The position numbers were made by a program, and so were the translations under genes. Below, piece by piece: positions 44,422 through 56,472 of a stretch of 64,000 nucleotides of DNA; position 1 is the stretch's first letter; every line of letters starts with the position of its first letter. Source of the stretch: Climacium dendroides (taxonomy: Eukaryota > Streptophyta > Bryopsida > Hypnales > Climaciaceae); assembly GCA_950106755.1 (NCBI GenBank), contig OX467086.1, forward strand, positions 21,904,001-21,968,000, in the 5' to 3' direction. The notes beneath the pieces are model-generated. The model was not told the DNA's origin. It did not search any database and saw only the letters and a program-made list of their open reading frames with translations.

Positions 44422-44429
44422 TATGCAAA

Positions 44430-47400
44430 ATTCTTTATGTAGACAACCTTATTTTTTTTTTAAATTGACACAAATAAAAGGGATCTTTTATTGCAAGAAA
44501 GAGAAGTAGAAGCACCCAACCACAAGCAGCATGGGAAAGAATTAGTATGTTAGGACTAAAATACAAGAGTCATTGGTATGGACTCCTCTAGATACTAGTA
44601 GTTTCCGTCATGGGGGGAGACCATATCCTTGAGGTGCCGCATCTTAAGGAGCTAAAAAAACAATAGACAATGAATTTGACTTTATAGTCATTCATCCCTA
44701 ATTTAATTAAAAAGAAACCTTTTTAAGATAGGAACACACAAAAGCACCATTTTTTCTATGTATAATAATAATAATTATTAGATTGGACAAATTTTTATAT
44801 TTCCTTGTTGGCAAATGAAAGGAGGTTCCAACACATAAATAAATGTAATGCACTGTCCAATTTGGCCAAATAAAAGAATGCAATACAATGTCAAGCTACC
44901 ACTTAGAATGTATAAAATTTATCCTCACATGCAAATATGACATTCAAGCAATCTCTTCAAAAGAATACAAGAAGATGAATGATACAATAATCTCTTTATA
45001 AAAAGTAAAGTAGTTAGTTGTATAGAAGAAATAAAGATTCAAGGATCCTTGATTCCTTGAGGGAGTAGCATGTATATGCAACAAGGTTAAATGAAGCAAC
45101 CCAATCCATCTTCTTGCTTTTTTTGTATGTGACTTCAAATTTCTTCTCACACTTCTTCCTAGAATTTTCTCATTTTTGGATTTAATTAGGGTCTACTAAA
45201 ACTTCTTTGCCTTCTTCATCCTCATAAAATTCATGGACATTGGTTAATTATTAATAGAAACATGATCTATGTAGACTAAGCTTTTAAGACCCACTCTTGG
45301 TCTAATTTGTCATTAGTTGGAGATGAATGAATACTCTTTAAGTGAAAACATTCCTAGATAAGAACAAAAGTAGTTGAAATACTAAGGTGAAGCTTGTTTC
45401 TTAAATAAAACATTATTCATGATTCCAAAAGGTATACAATCAAAAAAGCCACTCTAAGTGAAAACTTTACTAAATGTTTTTGAAGGCTGACTTTGGCGTT
45501 ATTTCATTTTCAAACCATTTATCAATTTCATTAGATTTTTTGTATGGTTTTAAATAATTATATCTCAACCTCTATGAATATTCTTTACTTTTGGTATTTA
45601 AAAAAAAAATTTACATGCTTAAAGGACACAAGGACTGCATTTTTGAATTTCAAAAAATAAAAATTTAAGAAAAAAAACTATTTTTTTGATACAAAATTAA
45701 TATAGAATGTGCACTTTACATCAATTAAGGGCTTAGTGCTATTCACTTGAGACAACCAACAATGGCTGACTTTAACAAGCATTTGGCCCTCAATGAAGCC
45801 TGAGGATTTCCGGGTATGTTTCTTTCATTGGATTGTATATACTATGAATGGAAAAATTGTTCAGTGGCTTGGTAAGGAGATTTTGGAGATAGATATGGCA
45901 AGAAGTCTATCATTTTTGAGGCCATAGTCACTAAAGATTTGTATATTTGGCATGCTTATTTTAGACTTTCAAGGTCTAATAATGAACTCAATGTTTTAAA
46001 CTATTTTCTATTAATACGTAACATGTTAACTAGTGATTTGTGAGTGCTTATTTATCCACCCTTGGTAAATCAACAAACACAACTAGGTTCTTTTAGTTGG
46101 TTTTATCCTATGGGTATTCTAACGTTGATCCATCGTACCTTCCAAGCAAGGAATCTTTTCTAATTCCTAAATAGGCTCTAAGTATGCGAAAATCCAATCA
46201 CAACAAGATCTAAACTATTAGTTGTTCCATGGTTTCAAATTCTATTGAGCTGCTATGGTTATTTTGAAAAAAGGGTTTAGACACAATTTAAGTATTCCAT
46301 CTTGTAGATGATTTATTCCCCTTTCCAAAACTATAAAATTCGTCCTAATCGGACATTCCTAACAAAAGATATGAGTGGATGAAGTTCGACCGCTAATCGG
46401 TTCATCAAACTTCATCCACAATTTTATGCTAGTTCCCTAATTCAAAAGACTTTGAGATTTTGAATGATTACTATAAATAGTTCTTACTATCTAACTTTGA
46501 AGTTTGGTCTTAAGTTGACAATTCTACTGAAGTTGTTCCATCCAATTTTGACTCTAAACTTCATCCACTTCTATCTTTCTTATTTTAAGTCGGATTTCTA
46601 AGTGTGAGATGTTTTTGGAAACCTATAAGCAAGATCTACCATCTAATTTTACTAAATTCAACTAAAACCTTAATCTTCATGATTTGAATCCTATTGATAA
46701 TTTGGACATGTGGTATTTTAGTTCGTTTTCAATAATTCAAAAGGAAGGGAAAAACTCAATACTTTACTTCGAATTTGGGTTCATCATTGAGGTAGTTGTA
46801 CGCGTCTTGGAATTCTCCATTGTCCACCATCTTCTAAACTTGATTGATATTTTTGCTCACGGCTTAAAGTTGGATAGAAATTACAAACTTAAAGTTTTTT
46901 AAAGATACTACTCTTTCTCTTCCCACTTCTCTCTTTCCCTTAAGAACTATTTAGATTCCATTATTAGATTCCATTATTATATTCCAAGAGTTGTCTTGAA
47001 ATTCTATACAATAGTTGACCTTTAATAAGTGACGATTGACTTCTATCTTCTAAGGTCAATTATTATTCTATCATTTCAATATTAAAGAGGCCCAAATTGA
47101 CTCTTTAAGATTTTGGCCTAATCTTATTTTATTTTATTTTTATTTTTTGCTAACTTTTGAAACCTCCTACAACCTCTTCACTTCTAAATTGTTTTCCCAA
47201 ATTACTTCTATTTTTTAGCTTTAGTGAGCTCCAAGTGTTTATGCCCCCATTCTAGTTGTATTTTTGCAATGAGGAGTTGTTCTATTAGGTGTCTAATTTT
47301 TCCTTTTTTCCTCCTATATTCTATCTATTTCTCTCAAAAAACTCCTTCCTATTTCTAAATAAGATCCTACTTCTATCTATTCTATTTCTATAGTACTTCT

Positions 47401-47495
47401 CTCAAAAAGCAATTTCAATTTTTGTTTAAGGCCGTAGCCTATGTGCAATTTGGACTACTTTTCAAAACACTTCAGTTTAGTAGAAAACCCCTGCA
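44430..47495. other. AT-rich spacer, no gene recognised
   Basis: No domain-bearing frame, tRNA or element ends were found. GATGAAGTTCGACCGCTAAT (46379) and the inverted TTCATCAAACTTCATCC nearby form a short imperfect hairpin. Old unrecognised transposon sequence is the likely content. Confidence 0.3.
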
Positions 47496-47645
47496 ATTCT
47501 AGCTCCCTCCCTGTCTGTTCGGTACCCTTTGTAGTTCGAGCTTCTTGTTTTGGTTTAGTTCGGACTCATTCAGTTTGAGCTCCCTCCCTAATTCTATTCA
47601 AGCTCCCTCCCTGATTCAGTTCGAGTTCTCTCTCTGGTTTAGTCT
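47496..47645 (+). repeat. Degenerate CT-rich tandem repeat
   Basis: Words AGCTCCCTCCCT and AGTTCGAG or GTTCGGAC recur every 30-45 bp (about 47499, 47578, 47603 and 47620). They form an eroded array at the edge of a GC-richer patch (47640-47830) that holds no recognised gene. Confidence 0.5.
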
Positions 47646-48033
47646 GGGACCAGTTGAGTGGGAACAAGCCCTCGTTAAGACCTTGCCACATGACGCCTCG
47701 TGATTCGTTCAACCCCACAGCTGGCCTGCTTGGCGGTGATGGCGTGGCAGCCCGAGATTGGATGTATCGTAAGGGGAGAGCCGGTAGGGTCGGTAGTAAG
47801 CAAGCAGGGTCGGCAATAAGCTAGCAGTAGCTAAAAAAACAACTATCTCTATCTATCCGTGTCCCTCCCTAATTTTCACTAGATACCCTTTCACTTGCTT
47901 TTAATTGCTTAAAAACTTATTGTCTAAGTTGTAAGGTCTAGGTTCAAAGCTTTACCGTTGGTTCTAAATACTCTAAAATTTTAGCAATTCTAAATCTTTC
48001 CAAAGTCAAAGTTTTGCTATGTTTTTAAACATG

Positions 48034-48135
48034 AGAAGGATTTCTAAGGAAATTTTGCAAGCTCTTTCACTACTTGATGAAAACTAGAAGAATTTTTAAG
48101 GAAATTTTGCAAGTGCTTTCACTACTTAATGAAGC
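48034..48135 (+). repeat. 52-bp tandem duplication
   Basis: The units start at 48034 and 48086. Both read AGAAG(G/A)ATTT..TAAGGAAATTTTGCAAG then CTTTCACTACTT(G/A)ATGAA. The surrounding 47830-49790 shows no gene I recognise. Confidence 0.7.
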
Positions 48136-49790
48136 GTTTGGAAAAAAAATAAAACAAGTTTACAACAACAAGAGTTCAAGTATTAGCAAGTCCTGTAATT
48201 ACAACAACCCCCAAAGCGGCATCGCCAAGGTATAGTGAGGGGATTAGTACAAGTTTAGTAAATAGAAACTCAAACCAACAATTTTCAACAATAGCCAAGC
48301 AAGTTTTACAACCAAAGGCCAAGATTTGAAGGGACCCCTCAAGTCCTTCAAAGCTTGAAAAAGAACAACAAAAATACTCAAAAAAAAAACACGTATACAA
48401 GTTGGAACCAAAATTTGGCCCAATAGTCTAATTTAATGAACTAACGTGTATGTGGTGCCAAAATGGTCACCAATTAATAACAAAAAGTGTGGTTTGAGAG
48501 AGAAATGAGAGACCTTATATACTTTTCCAAGGGCCTCACTCCCCCTCAAGTTCCTACAAGATAATCTTATTTCTTAAGTTTTTCATCCTAATTCTAATTT
48601 TTTAACTTTCTACATTGGTTTAACATGTTAACTTTTGGAGAAAGACTCCAAATTTCAAACGGATTGCTTCATTGGCTTCAGAAGGCCATTTTTAGTCTAA
48701 TAAACCCCCACCCTTTTTTCCTACGTCAAAATCACAAAGATTCCTAGTGCCAACTGAATGACCAAAAATGGATAAAAATCCAACTTTTGGAGATCAACTT
48801 TTCTATGAAAAGTAACTAGCTTAGGCTCTTTAGTAGGTGTAAGGAAGTAAGAAAAGACCTCGCTTTGACTTCAATCCAATGCTGCATGCTCCCGATACAC
48901 CAGTCAACTCCATGCTTAATCTTCAATTTTGTCAATTTTTGGAGAATCTTGTCAGTTTTGAGTCTTCTGACTATCGGAATGCCGTAGAACTTGTTGAAGC
49001 TCATTATTAGCATAAAAAAATATAATAATTTTTAGTGAGATTTTACCGTAGCCTGGGTAATTTCTAAGAATTTTCCATCATGGTTTAAAGTGGTTGACTG
49101 CTCGGAAAAAGATCCTTTGGAGATCAGAAAAAACTGAGAATTTTCATGGAAACTCTTATGGAGTTCCACAAGAGATGTACAAACTTATATTCCCACTTTA
49201 TACATCTACGGAAGGAGAATCAAATCCCGCTATCTCCTTTAACTTTCAGTAATCACAGAATCTTCCAAATGGAAGGGAATCTTGGCGAACCAATTGCTTC
49301 GTTGGATTCTTGGCATGATTTCCACTTCAAGTCACCATACTTAGGTTGTAGATGCCCTTCTCTAGTCCGTCTTGAGTTTCCTTCACTTGTAGGTTAACAA
49401 TTAGGGTTTCTACTATTTCACCGATGGAATGGGGAAATTGAAACCTCTTTTGGGGAATCTAAACTAGGGTTCTTTCATAGTTCCCTCAAACCAATTTAAT
49501 TAGGATTTGTCACCAAAAGGTAGGATTAGACAAACTGGGCAATTTCTACTAAACATGCTTACTTTATACAATTTTTGGGTTTCTACCCATGCAAAATTTG
49601 GTTATAATTAAAGAAAAATGCTCTATTTAGGACCAAATGCTATATTGGTATGTGACTTTTCTATTTTGATTATTCACTCTTTTTTGGGATTTTTGTATAT
49701 AAAACTATACCCAAAACTAATAAAATCCAAAAAAAATAATTTACGAGTCCCAAGTGACTAAATGGGCACTCACATGATCACCAAGACTCG

Positions 49791-50270
49791 GAGTTCACAC
49801 TCAATGGATGCCATTAAAGTTGGTATTACCTGTTGACAAATGGCATCTATCCTCATTGGACTTGTTTTGTTCAAAGCATTCACAATACAGTTGATGAAAA
49901 GAAAAGGTACTTTACATTGTGGTAGGAGGTAGTTTGCAAAGATGTAGAGTGTTATTTTAGTGTCTTCCAAGCCTGGTTTGCTATCATTAGAAATCCGTGT
50001 CAATAGTGGAGTATAGAAGTCATACCAGATATTATATTTGCTTGTATCATTCTCTACAACATGATAGTGGAGGATGAATAAGATGTAGATGGCCTAGAGG
50101 ACATAGTAGTAGAGTTGCAGAGAAAGATTGTTTTGCCATATGATAGAAGGTTAACATTTGATGAGTTGATCACAAACACTAGGGAGATAGAAGATGTTGA
50201 CACTCACTATAGACTAAGAAGAGACTTCATGGAGCACTTGTGGGCTCTAAAAGGGGCCAACATGGCTTAA
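49791..50270 (+). pseudogene. PIF/Harbinger transposase relic (C-terminal part)
   Basis: A single reading frame from 49791 to the natural stop at 50268-50270 keeps the C-terminal landmarks of plant PIF/Harbinger (DDE_4-type) transposases. These are EFTLNG, then YYLLTNGIYPHWTCFVQSIH, DEKKRYFTLW, a K-DVE-..F-AIIRNPC block, ACIILYNMIVEDE and finally DFMEHLWALKG. It is interrupted by four in-frame stops (49815, 49923, 50004 and 50079) but by no frameshift across 160 codons. The N-terminal part and the first catalytic acidic residues are absent. The functional enzyme cuts and inserts DNA; this copy cannot. Many differences from the family pattern as I remember it are C-to-T or G-to-A type. It lies 74 bp before a TTAA-type element. 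Confidence 0.8.
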
Positions 50271-50343
50271 ATTTACATGTACTTTGATTGCAAAAACTAA
50301 TTCCATGTTTAGTTCACTTTCACTCTATGCGGTGTATTTTTAA

Positions 50344-51257
50344 CCCCTAAAGGACCAAGGCCAATTTTCTACCAAAAAACACTCAAAATTGCCATTTTTG
50401 CTATGTTCATTAAAGAAAATCAAGAAAATCTTTTTTTAGATATTAACTATAGGATCTTATACTTTACTTGTCTAAAATCATATAGTAAAAATTTCATGAA
50501 GTTTGACTATATAGATTGAAAGATATTAGCATTCAAAGTTGGAAAATAAAGTTTTTTGGAACGTTGGCTTATAATATCAAATGACTTTGACTGCCATTTA
50601 TGGAAAAAATTTGCACTATGGAATTTGAATTAAAATTTTTTGTGTTGAAGAATTGAATTAAAAGTCTAGAAAAAAATTCAAAAAAAAATGCTTGATTTTT
50701 ATTCTTTAAAAAATTAACAAGTAGAAATAGGTCCATAATTGAAAGAAAAACAAAATCTTTAATAGCTCTAAGATGGGATTGAATTACAATAATCCCAACA
50801 ATGAGATTGTTCATTGTTGTAACAAGCAAACTTCACCTTGCCAAACAATTTTAAAAAAATTGTGAATATTGCATTTAGAAATGTATCCTTTAAGTTATTT
50901 TTTCAAGAAGATGCTTAGATTGCCCGAAAAACAAGATTGTTCATAACTTTTACTTCACTAGTCCAAATAGAATAAATCAAAGCTTCACATGTAGACAAAA
51001 ATATGATCTATAAGAAAAAAAATTAAATTATTTCAAATTTTTGTGGATTTGTTTTTGCCCAGTGACATGAAGATTATATTTAAGAGGCATAATTTTTACT
51101 CCCATGCATTGATTGAAATAAAAATGATATTCCTACAAAGCTAATAAGTTTTCTATCTTATCAAAAGGTTTCAAAAAAATGAACCAAAAATTGAGTTCAT
51201 AGGAACCTACCTAAACTCCTCAAAGTCCCCCAAAAGGACTCTTAATCCTTTAGAGAT
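50344..51257 (+). mobile_element. TTAA-type non-autonomous element, subfamily B, near-complete
   Basis: It is flanked by TTAA at 50340-50343 and 51258-51261. The left end is CCCCTAAAGGACCAAGG. The inverted right end is ATCTCTAAAGGATTAAGAG. It is 914 bp, homologous along its length to 1032-1937. It is non-coding apart from a chance minus-strand frame. Confidence 0.7.
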
Positions 51258-51608
51258 TTAAATGTGTGGAAAAAAATCAAAATCAACAAATATGAATGTT
51301 ATAGAATAAGATGTGTATTATAATCCTAAAAATACTTCAAGCAAAAAAACAATTATAGTTTAGAAGTACATGAATTTCAAAGCTAACTACCACATACACT
51401 TTATTGCTGAAGTGGTTTAATAATCACTCCAAAATCTCCTATGCTTTTTTTTTCTATCTATGATGATTTCAACATTTTATGGAATGCTTTTGTACATCAT
51501 TTAAGACCCACCCTCATTGATATTGTAAAATGATGACACAAGTGTGTTTCCAAAAATATTATATATAGACAAAAGTGTAGACAATATTAATATAGTTGTA
51601 ATATCAAG

Positions 51609-51653
51609 ATCTTTAATAAATCATACACTTGAAGTGTATGATTTATTAAAGAT
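51609..51653. repeat. Perfect 22-bp palindrome with one-base loop
   Basis: ATCTTTAATAAATCATACAC then TT (51609-51630) is the exact reverse complement of 51632-51653, with a single G between. Confidence 0.85.
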
Positions 51654-52197
51654 GTGTTATGTAGTATAAAACGTATATGCAAATTCTAAGAATGTTTGAA
51701 CCCCCTTTTCAAAAGTTGTGGAAAATTGTGTCAATTGTGACTAATGTGACTAATGTGGTACAAGCAACACACTTGCATGAAATTTTTTTTCAAGAATTTA
51801 AAAAACACTTTGTGGTTTTGTTTTAATTTAATCAAGGTTCCTAGTGAAAAAATATTCTTAATACAAGTAAGTTTGGGAGAGGTTTTTTTTAGTAAGTGGA
51901 ACAAGAAATCTCTTTAGACTTCCTTCATAAGAATTTTATAAATTTTAAATTTTATTTAGTGATTTATGTATCTTTGAATTTACTCCAAAAAACTCCAAAA
52001 GTTACGGAAAAGTTGAAAAGCATACAAAATATTTATATATGATTTTTTATGATTTTTAAGAGCTTTTTAGAGCTAATTATATAAAATTTCAAAATCTAGA
52101 CCCATATTTTAGTTATTAATATTTCACTCAATAAATTTTAAAGTTTGAAGAGTTTTAATTGAAAACTCTAAAAAGAATTCTCATTCCACTTACTTAA

Positions 52198-52826
52198 CCC
52201 CTAAATGCCCAAGGTACCAAATTTGAGTGCCAACAATACTTTGAAGATAAATAAAACCTAACCAAGGTGCTATTTTTAGAAGTTTATATTTATGAAGTTT
52301 AGTTTTAGCATCAAAAATCCAATTTTGAAAATGATTAATTATGATTTTTCAATGCAAGATTTTGTGCAAAGGTGTTCATTGCAATCTTGACTTTCCATAG
52401 TATTGACAGCTCTTGGAAATGAGCCTCAAATACACTAGGTCTTGGAGAAAAAATGACATTAAAAATTCAATTAAAAAAATTGTAGTGTAGATTTTGACAA
52501 GCCATAAATTGATTGGAGTTATGCATGTTAGGCCCTTTGTCCTCATATTTTTTTGGTGACCAACTTTTTAGATTTGACTTGTGAAAAGAGGATTGAAAGA
52601 CTTCAAATTACTTTTGCAATTTTAACACCCTTGTGATCAAACATTATAATCGTTCAATCCATAAGTAATATTGTTTTGTTTTTTTCTTGTGTGATCTATA
52701 ACATGTCTAGTTTAAATTTGTATGATTACAATTAAAAAAAATTGATACAACTCATCAAAATGTTGTTTTTTTGTTTAATTTACATCAAATTCTAAGAATT
52801 AAAAAAAAACCTTGAGCATCTAGGGG
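52198..52826 (+). mobile_element. TTAA-type non-autonomous element with 18-bp ends
   Basis: It is flanked by TTAA at 52194-52197 and 52827-52830. The left end is CCCCTAAATGCCCAAGGT and the inverted right end is CCCCTAGATGCTCAAGGT. The 629-bp body is AT-rich and non-coding. This is the cleanest case for a TTAA target duplication together with matched ends. Confidence 0.75.
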
Positions 52827-53224
52827 TTAAAAATCCTAGCCAAAAATTAATTCTATAATAAAAATTGGGAGTAAAAAGTTTGATTAAATTATAAAAAATC
52901 AAGAAGGATTTCAAAAATTTCAGAAAAAACATTCTTTACAAGTGTGTTATCTATACTTTAAGAGGTCTAAATTTTTGGGGGAAATTCTAATTTTTCAATG
53001 TGTTATGACAATTTTGATGCATATGAATACTTGTGAGGGTCACAATAGAAGTGAAATTAAATTGATAATGAATGTAACATAAAGTAAAGACACACTAATT
53101 CCATAAATGAGATTCTTCTAACAAGATAATATAACCATGCGGAACTCTCTATTTTTTGTACCCTAGAGTCTCTTCTTAGCTTATAATATTTACACTACTA
53201 CATTTGGGGTTAAAAAAATTTTGG

Positions 53225-53770
53225 AGATTTGAATTGAAAATCAGGAACTAAAAAAAAAATACACTTGATTTTTATTCTTTACAAATTTATTATGTAGAAG
53301 TAGGTACAAGATTGAAAGAAAAAATACATTATTAATAGCTTTAAGATGGAATTGAAACCCAAAATTGTTCCATTGGGGATTGTAAGTCACAACACATGAA
53401 AATAACATTATCAAACAATTTGTGTCAAAAATATTGAAAATTGTGTTTAAGAATAAAGTATTTGGTTACTTTTTCAAGAAGATGCTTACATTGCTAGAAA
53501 AAAATAGTATCCATAAATTTCTCATCACTAGTCCAAATAGAAGGAGTCAAAGTTTAATCTGTAGATAAAAATATCATCTTTGAAAAAAAATTTAACAACA
53601 TAGCATAAATTCAATTTTTTGTGGATTTCTTTTCTACCCAAAGAACTCCCAATAGTATAGAGAGTGGAATAACTTTTGCCCTTGGACATTGATTGCAATA
53701 AAAATTATAATCCTAGAAAGCTAACATGATTTCCTATCTTGAAAAAAAGTTTCAAAAAATTATGTCAAAT
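53225..53770 (+). mobile_element. TTAA-type element, subfamily B, fragment
   Basis: It aligns with 50635-51180: CTTGATTTTTATTCTTTA, TTAATAGCTTTAAGATGG, TTTTTCAAGAAGATGCTTA and the CTAGTCCAAATAGAA block. Both ends are lost. It is followed by a short duplication of ACTATCATTGATA (53767 and 53802). Confidence 0.6.
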
Positions 53771-54399
53771 ACTATCATTGATAATAGCTTTTGACAATAC
53801 TATCATTGATAGTAGCTTTCATTGTTCAAGGTGAGCCCCATACTAATATCATTTCCATAGTCTCCATTACCATTTGAGAGATCCACAAAGCTATTTCTCT
53901 CACTTTTTGCTATCTAGCACATGCCATAAAGTCCTCATTTTTGAGTCTACATGAAAAAGTCCACATCACTCACTTTGTAAATTGTAGCCATAGATTGCTC
54001 AAGCAATAGTATCCTCATGTGCACTGTCTATACCAACATGGAATTCATTCACCTCATGTTCACTTCATTGAAAGAATGTACCCTACAAATGAAATATTGG
54101 ACTCCAATCAAACTTGGTGCGAGACTCTCCTACCAAGTCCACATTGCCTTTTATCACATAAGCTGCTATGACACCTACATAGAAGGCCAAAATTAATAAA
54201 TTGCACAAAAGCCCAAATGAAAAAATAGAAGCCCAAACAAGACAATAAAAAATGTCAATGATTATACTAATTTTATTGATTGTGAAATGACATGTGTATT
54301 GTAAAATTAGTGAGTAGAAGCCCCAATAAGTACTATTGCAATCCATTGTTGCCCTTGTGAGTATTTTCAAACTAAAATCCTCCTTTCAACATGAAAACA

Positions 54400-55490
54400 T
54401 AGAAAGATCGCTGCTTCAATTGAATCTATCCTACCACTTCTTTTAAAGAATTCAAAATTCAAATATAAAAACATAAAAAAGCCATAGATGAAATGAAATC
54501 ATAGAAGACCTTTTGTTTTTTTTAAATGAAGTTTTTGAACATGAAAAGACAAATAGTTACCAAAGCTAAAAGTGAGTTATATTGTATCTTTCTCTTTCAA
54601 ATAAATTAGTTATAAGACCCTCAATTGTTCATGAAATTTGCTACATGCAAAATTGCCATTTGAAGAACCTTTGTCTTCATCCACAAAATAACCAAAGGGT
54701 AACAAAAAGCCAAACAACTACAAGTGAATTCAAATCACACAAAGCCTTTAACTTCCCACCGAAGTATTTCAAATATCAACACAAGAAATCTAAATGTTGC
54801 ACTTGAAATAGAATAGCAAAGCCTTCCTTATAAAAATTATCAAATTTCAACTACCTCCATGTAGTTCATACTCTAGCTACTAAAAGTTCAATTTGCACAA
54901 AAAAAATGTAGTCTTAAGTGGAGTAGAATTACTTGAAGTACATGGCATAGCTATGACAAGTTTGATTTCTACACAATATGTCCTTCTACCCAAAAAATCT
55001 AAAATATGAAAAATAGACAGTCAAACTACAACAACTCTAATTGAATCACAGACTTCTTCTTCCCCTAAATAAATATAAACCTCAAAACACATAGCCAAAT
55101 TCTCGCAACTCCAATCAAATCATACAATTTGTTAACTCTAAATCAAAATGGAAATTTAAAAATACACAACCAAAATGCTGCAATTCCAATGTAATTGCAC
55201 AATTCCTCTTTGGAACCAAAATTGAAACATCAAAAAACACCCTCATTAATATCTTTAATTGAATCACATATGTCCTCTTCAAAAAAATGAAACATAAAAA
55301 CATATAGCTTGAAACCTTCCAAATAAATATTAAGAAACAAAGAATACCAAACAAAGCCACCTCCAATGAATTTGAATTACAAAGCCTTTTAGTGCCCTCT
55401 AAAATAAAAAAGTATTGAGGCCCCAATCACCATTTGCTAGAGCCTTATTCTTCAATTGAAAAATTTGAAACATCAAAACCACTACAAGAA
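54400..55490 (-). repeat. Eroded tandem array of about 75-bp units
   Basis: At least four recognisable units (about 55015, 55092, 55169 and 55241), with looser ones upstream, share a pattern. It is AACTCCAAT-GAATCACA, a TTCTTC/CCTCT block, AAAT(A/G)AAA and AACAT-AAAACACATAGCC. The strands differ in composition (G-poor + strand). The frames inside do not resemble any protein I know. The minus-strand frame 55530-55769 just beyond is hydrophilic and unrecognised. Confidence 0.45.
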
Positions 55491-56455
55491 ATGTGGATGT
55501 TTTTAAGATGAAACATTAGTAAGGAAGTGCTAAAATAAATTGTTGAAATAAATACCTAATTTCACCTGCAGTTCTTCTTTTTTGTTTGTAGAATGGTTGT
55601 CATGAACTTCTTGTAAATGATGCATTATTTTGTCCAACCTCCTCTCCTTAATCGAAGGGTCATGCTCAATTTTATTCAAAGGCATTTCTCCATATAAATC
55701 CACTACACACTGTGCATTCCCATTCATTGGCTTCATGGTCTCCTTCATGTCATCCAAAATTGATAACACAAGAAAAGAAAGGTGACGGTCAGCACCTCAT
55801 TTATTGTTGCCATACAACCTTTAAGCTACTTTAACTCCTAAAGAGAAAAAAACACTTGACATCTAAGGCTTCTTCACTATCAAAACATGTTATTCTCATC
55901 TTAGATTTTTACCATTCTACCATGGCGTCTTCGAAACAATTGTCTTCAATAACGACTTAATTCAGTTCTTTCACGTTCAAATACTACTTCTTGTTAATTT
56001 ACATGGCACCCGCTACAATTCAAAATTGGCAATATGAGAAAGCTATTAATATACATTATTCAAATTAATTTGACTTTTCTATTTTTTAAGTCCTATCCAA
56101 TGTTGTGACACATTGACAACAAAGCTTTCTTAATACTATTGTCATGAAAGATTTGTTTTTTCAAACTCTATAGAAATTGCATAGCATTCTATATGGTTGC
56201 TACAAAAAAATCTTCATGGCATACTGCATTTCCTACAAGTAGTTGCATATGCACATAATGCTTCAAACAAAGTGAGTTGCTATATATGCAAAACTTTGTC
56301 TACTTTCCTTAGACAAAATTCACATTCATGATTGTTGTATGCTATGTTCAAGGCATTCTTCTATAAGATGGACACTATGACACAATGACATTAATTAATC
56401 ATCTCATAGTAGAGCAACGCATACCTCTTTCCCTTACCCAGATATTTAACCATGA

Positions 56456-56472
56456 GAGCATCTCCACCATGG
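56456..56472 (+). repeat. Possible Harbinger-type terminal motif
   Basis: GAGCATCTCCACCATGG resembles the GAGCATCTCCAAC-type terminus common in plant PIF/Harbinger and Tourist elements. It lies about 700 bp upstream of the Myb-like relic. No inverted partner was found downstream, so this is tentative. Confidence 0.25.
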
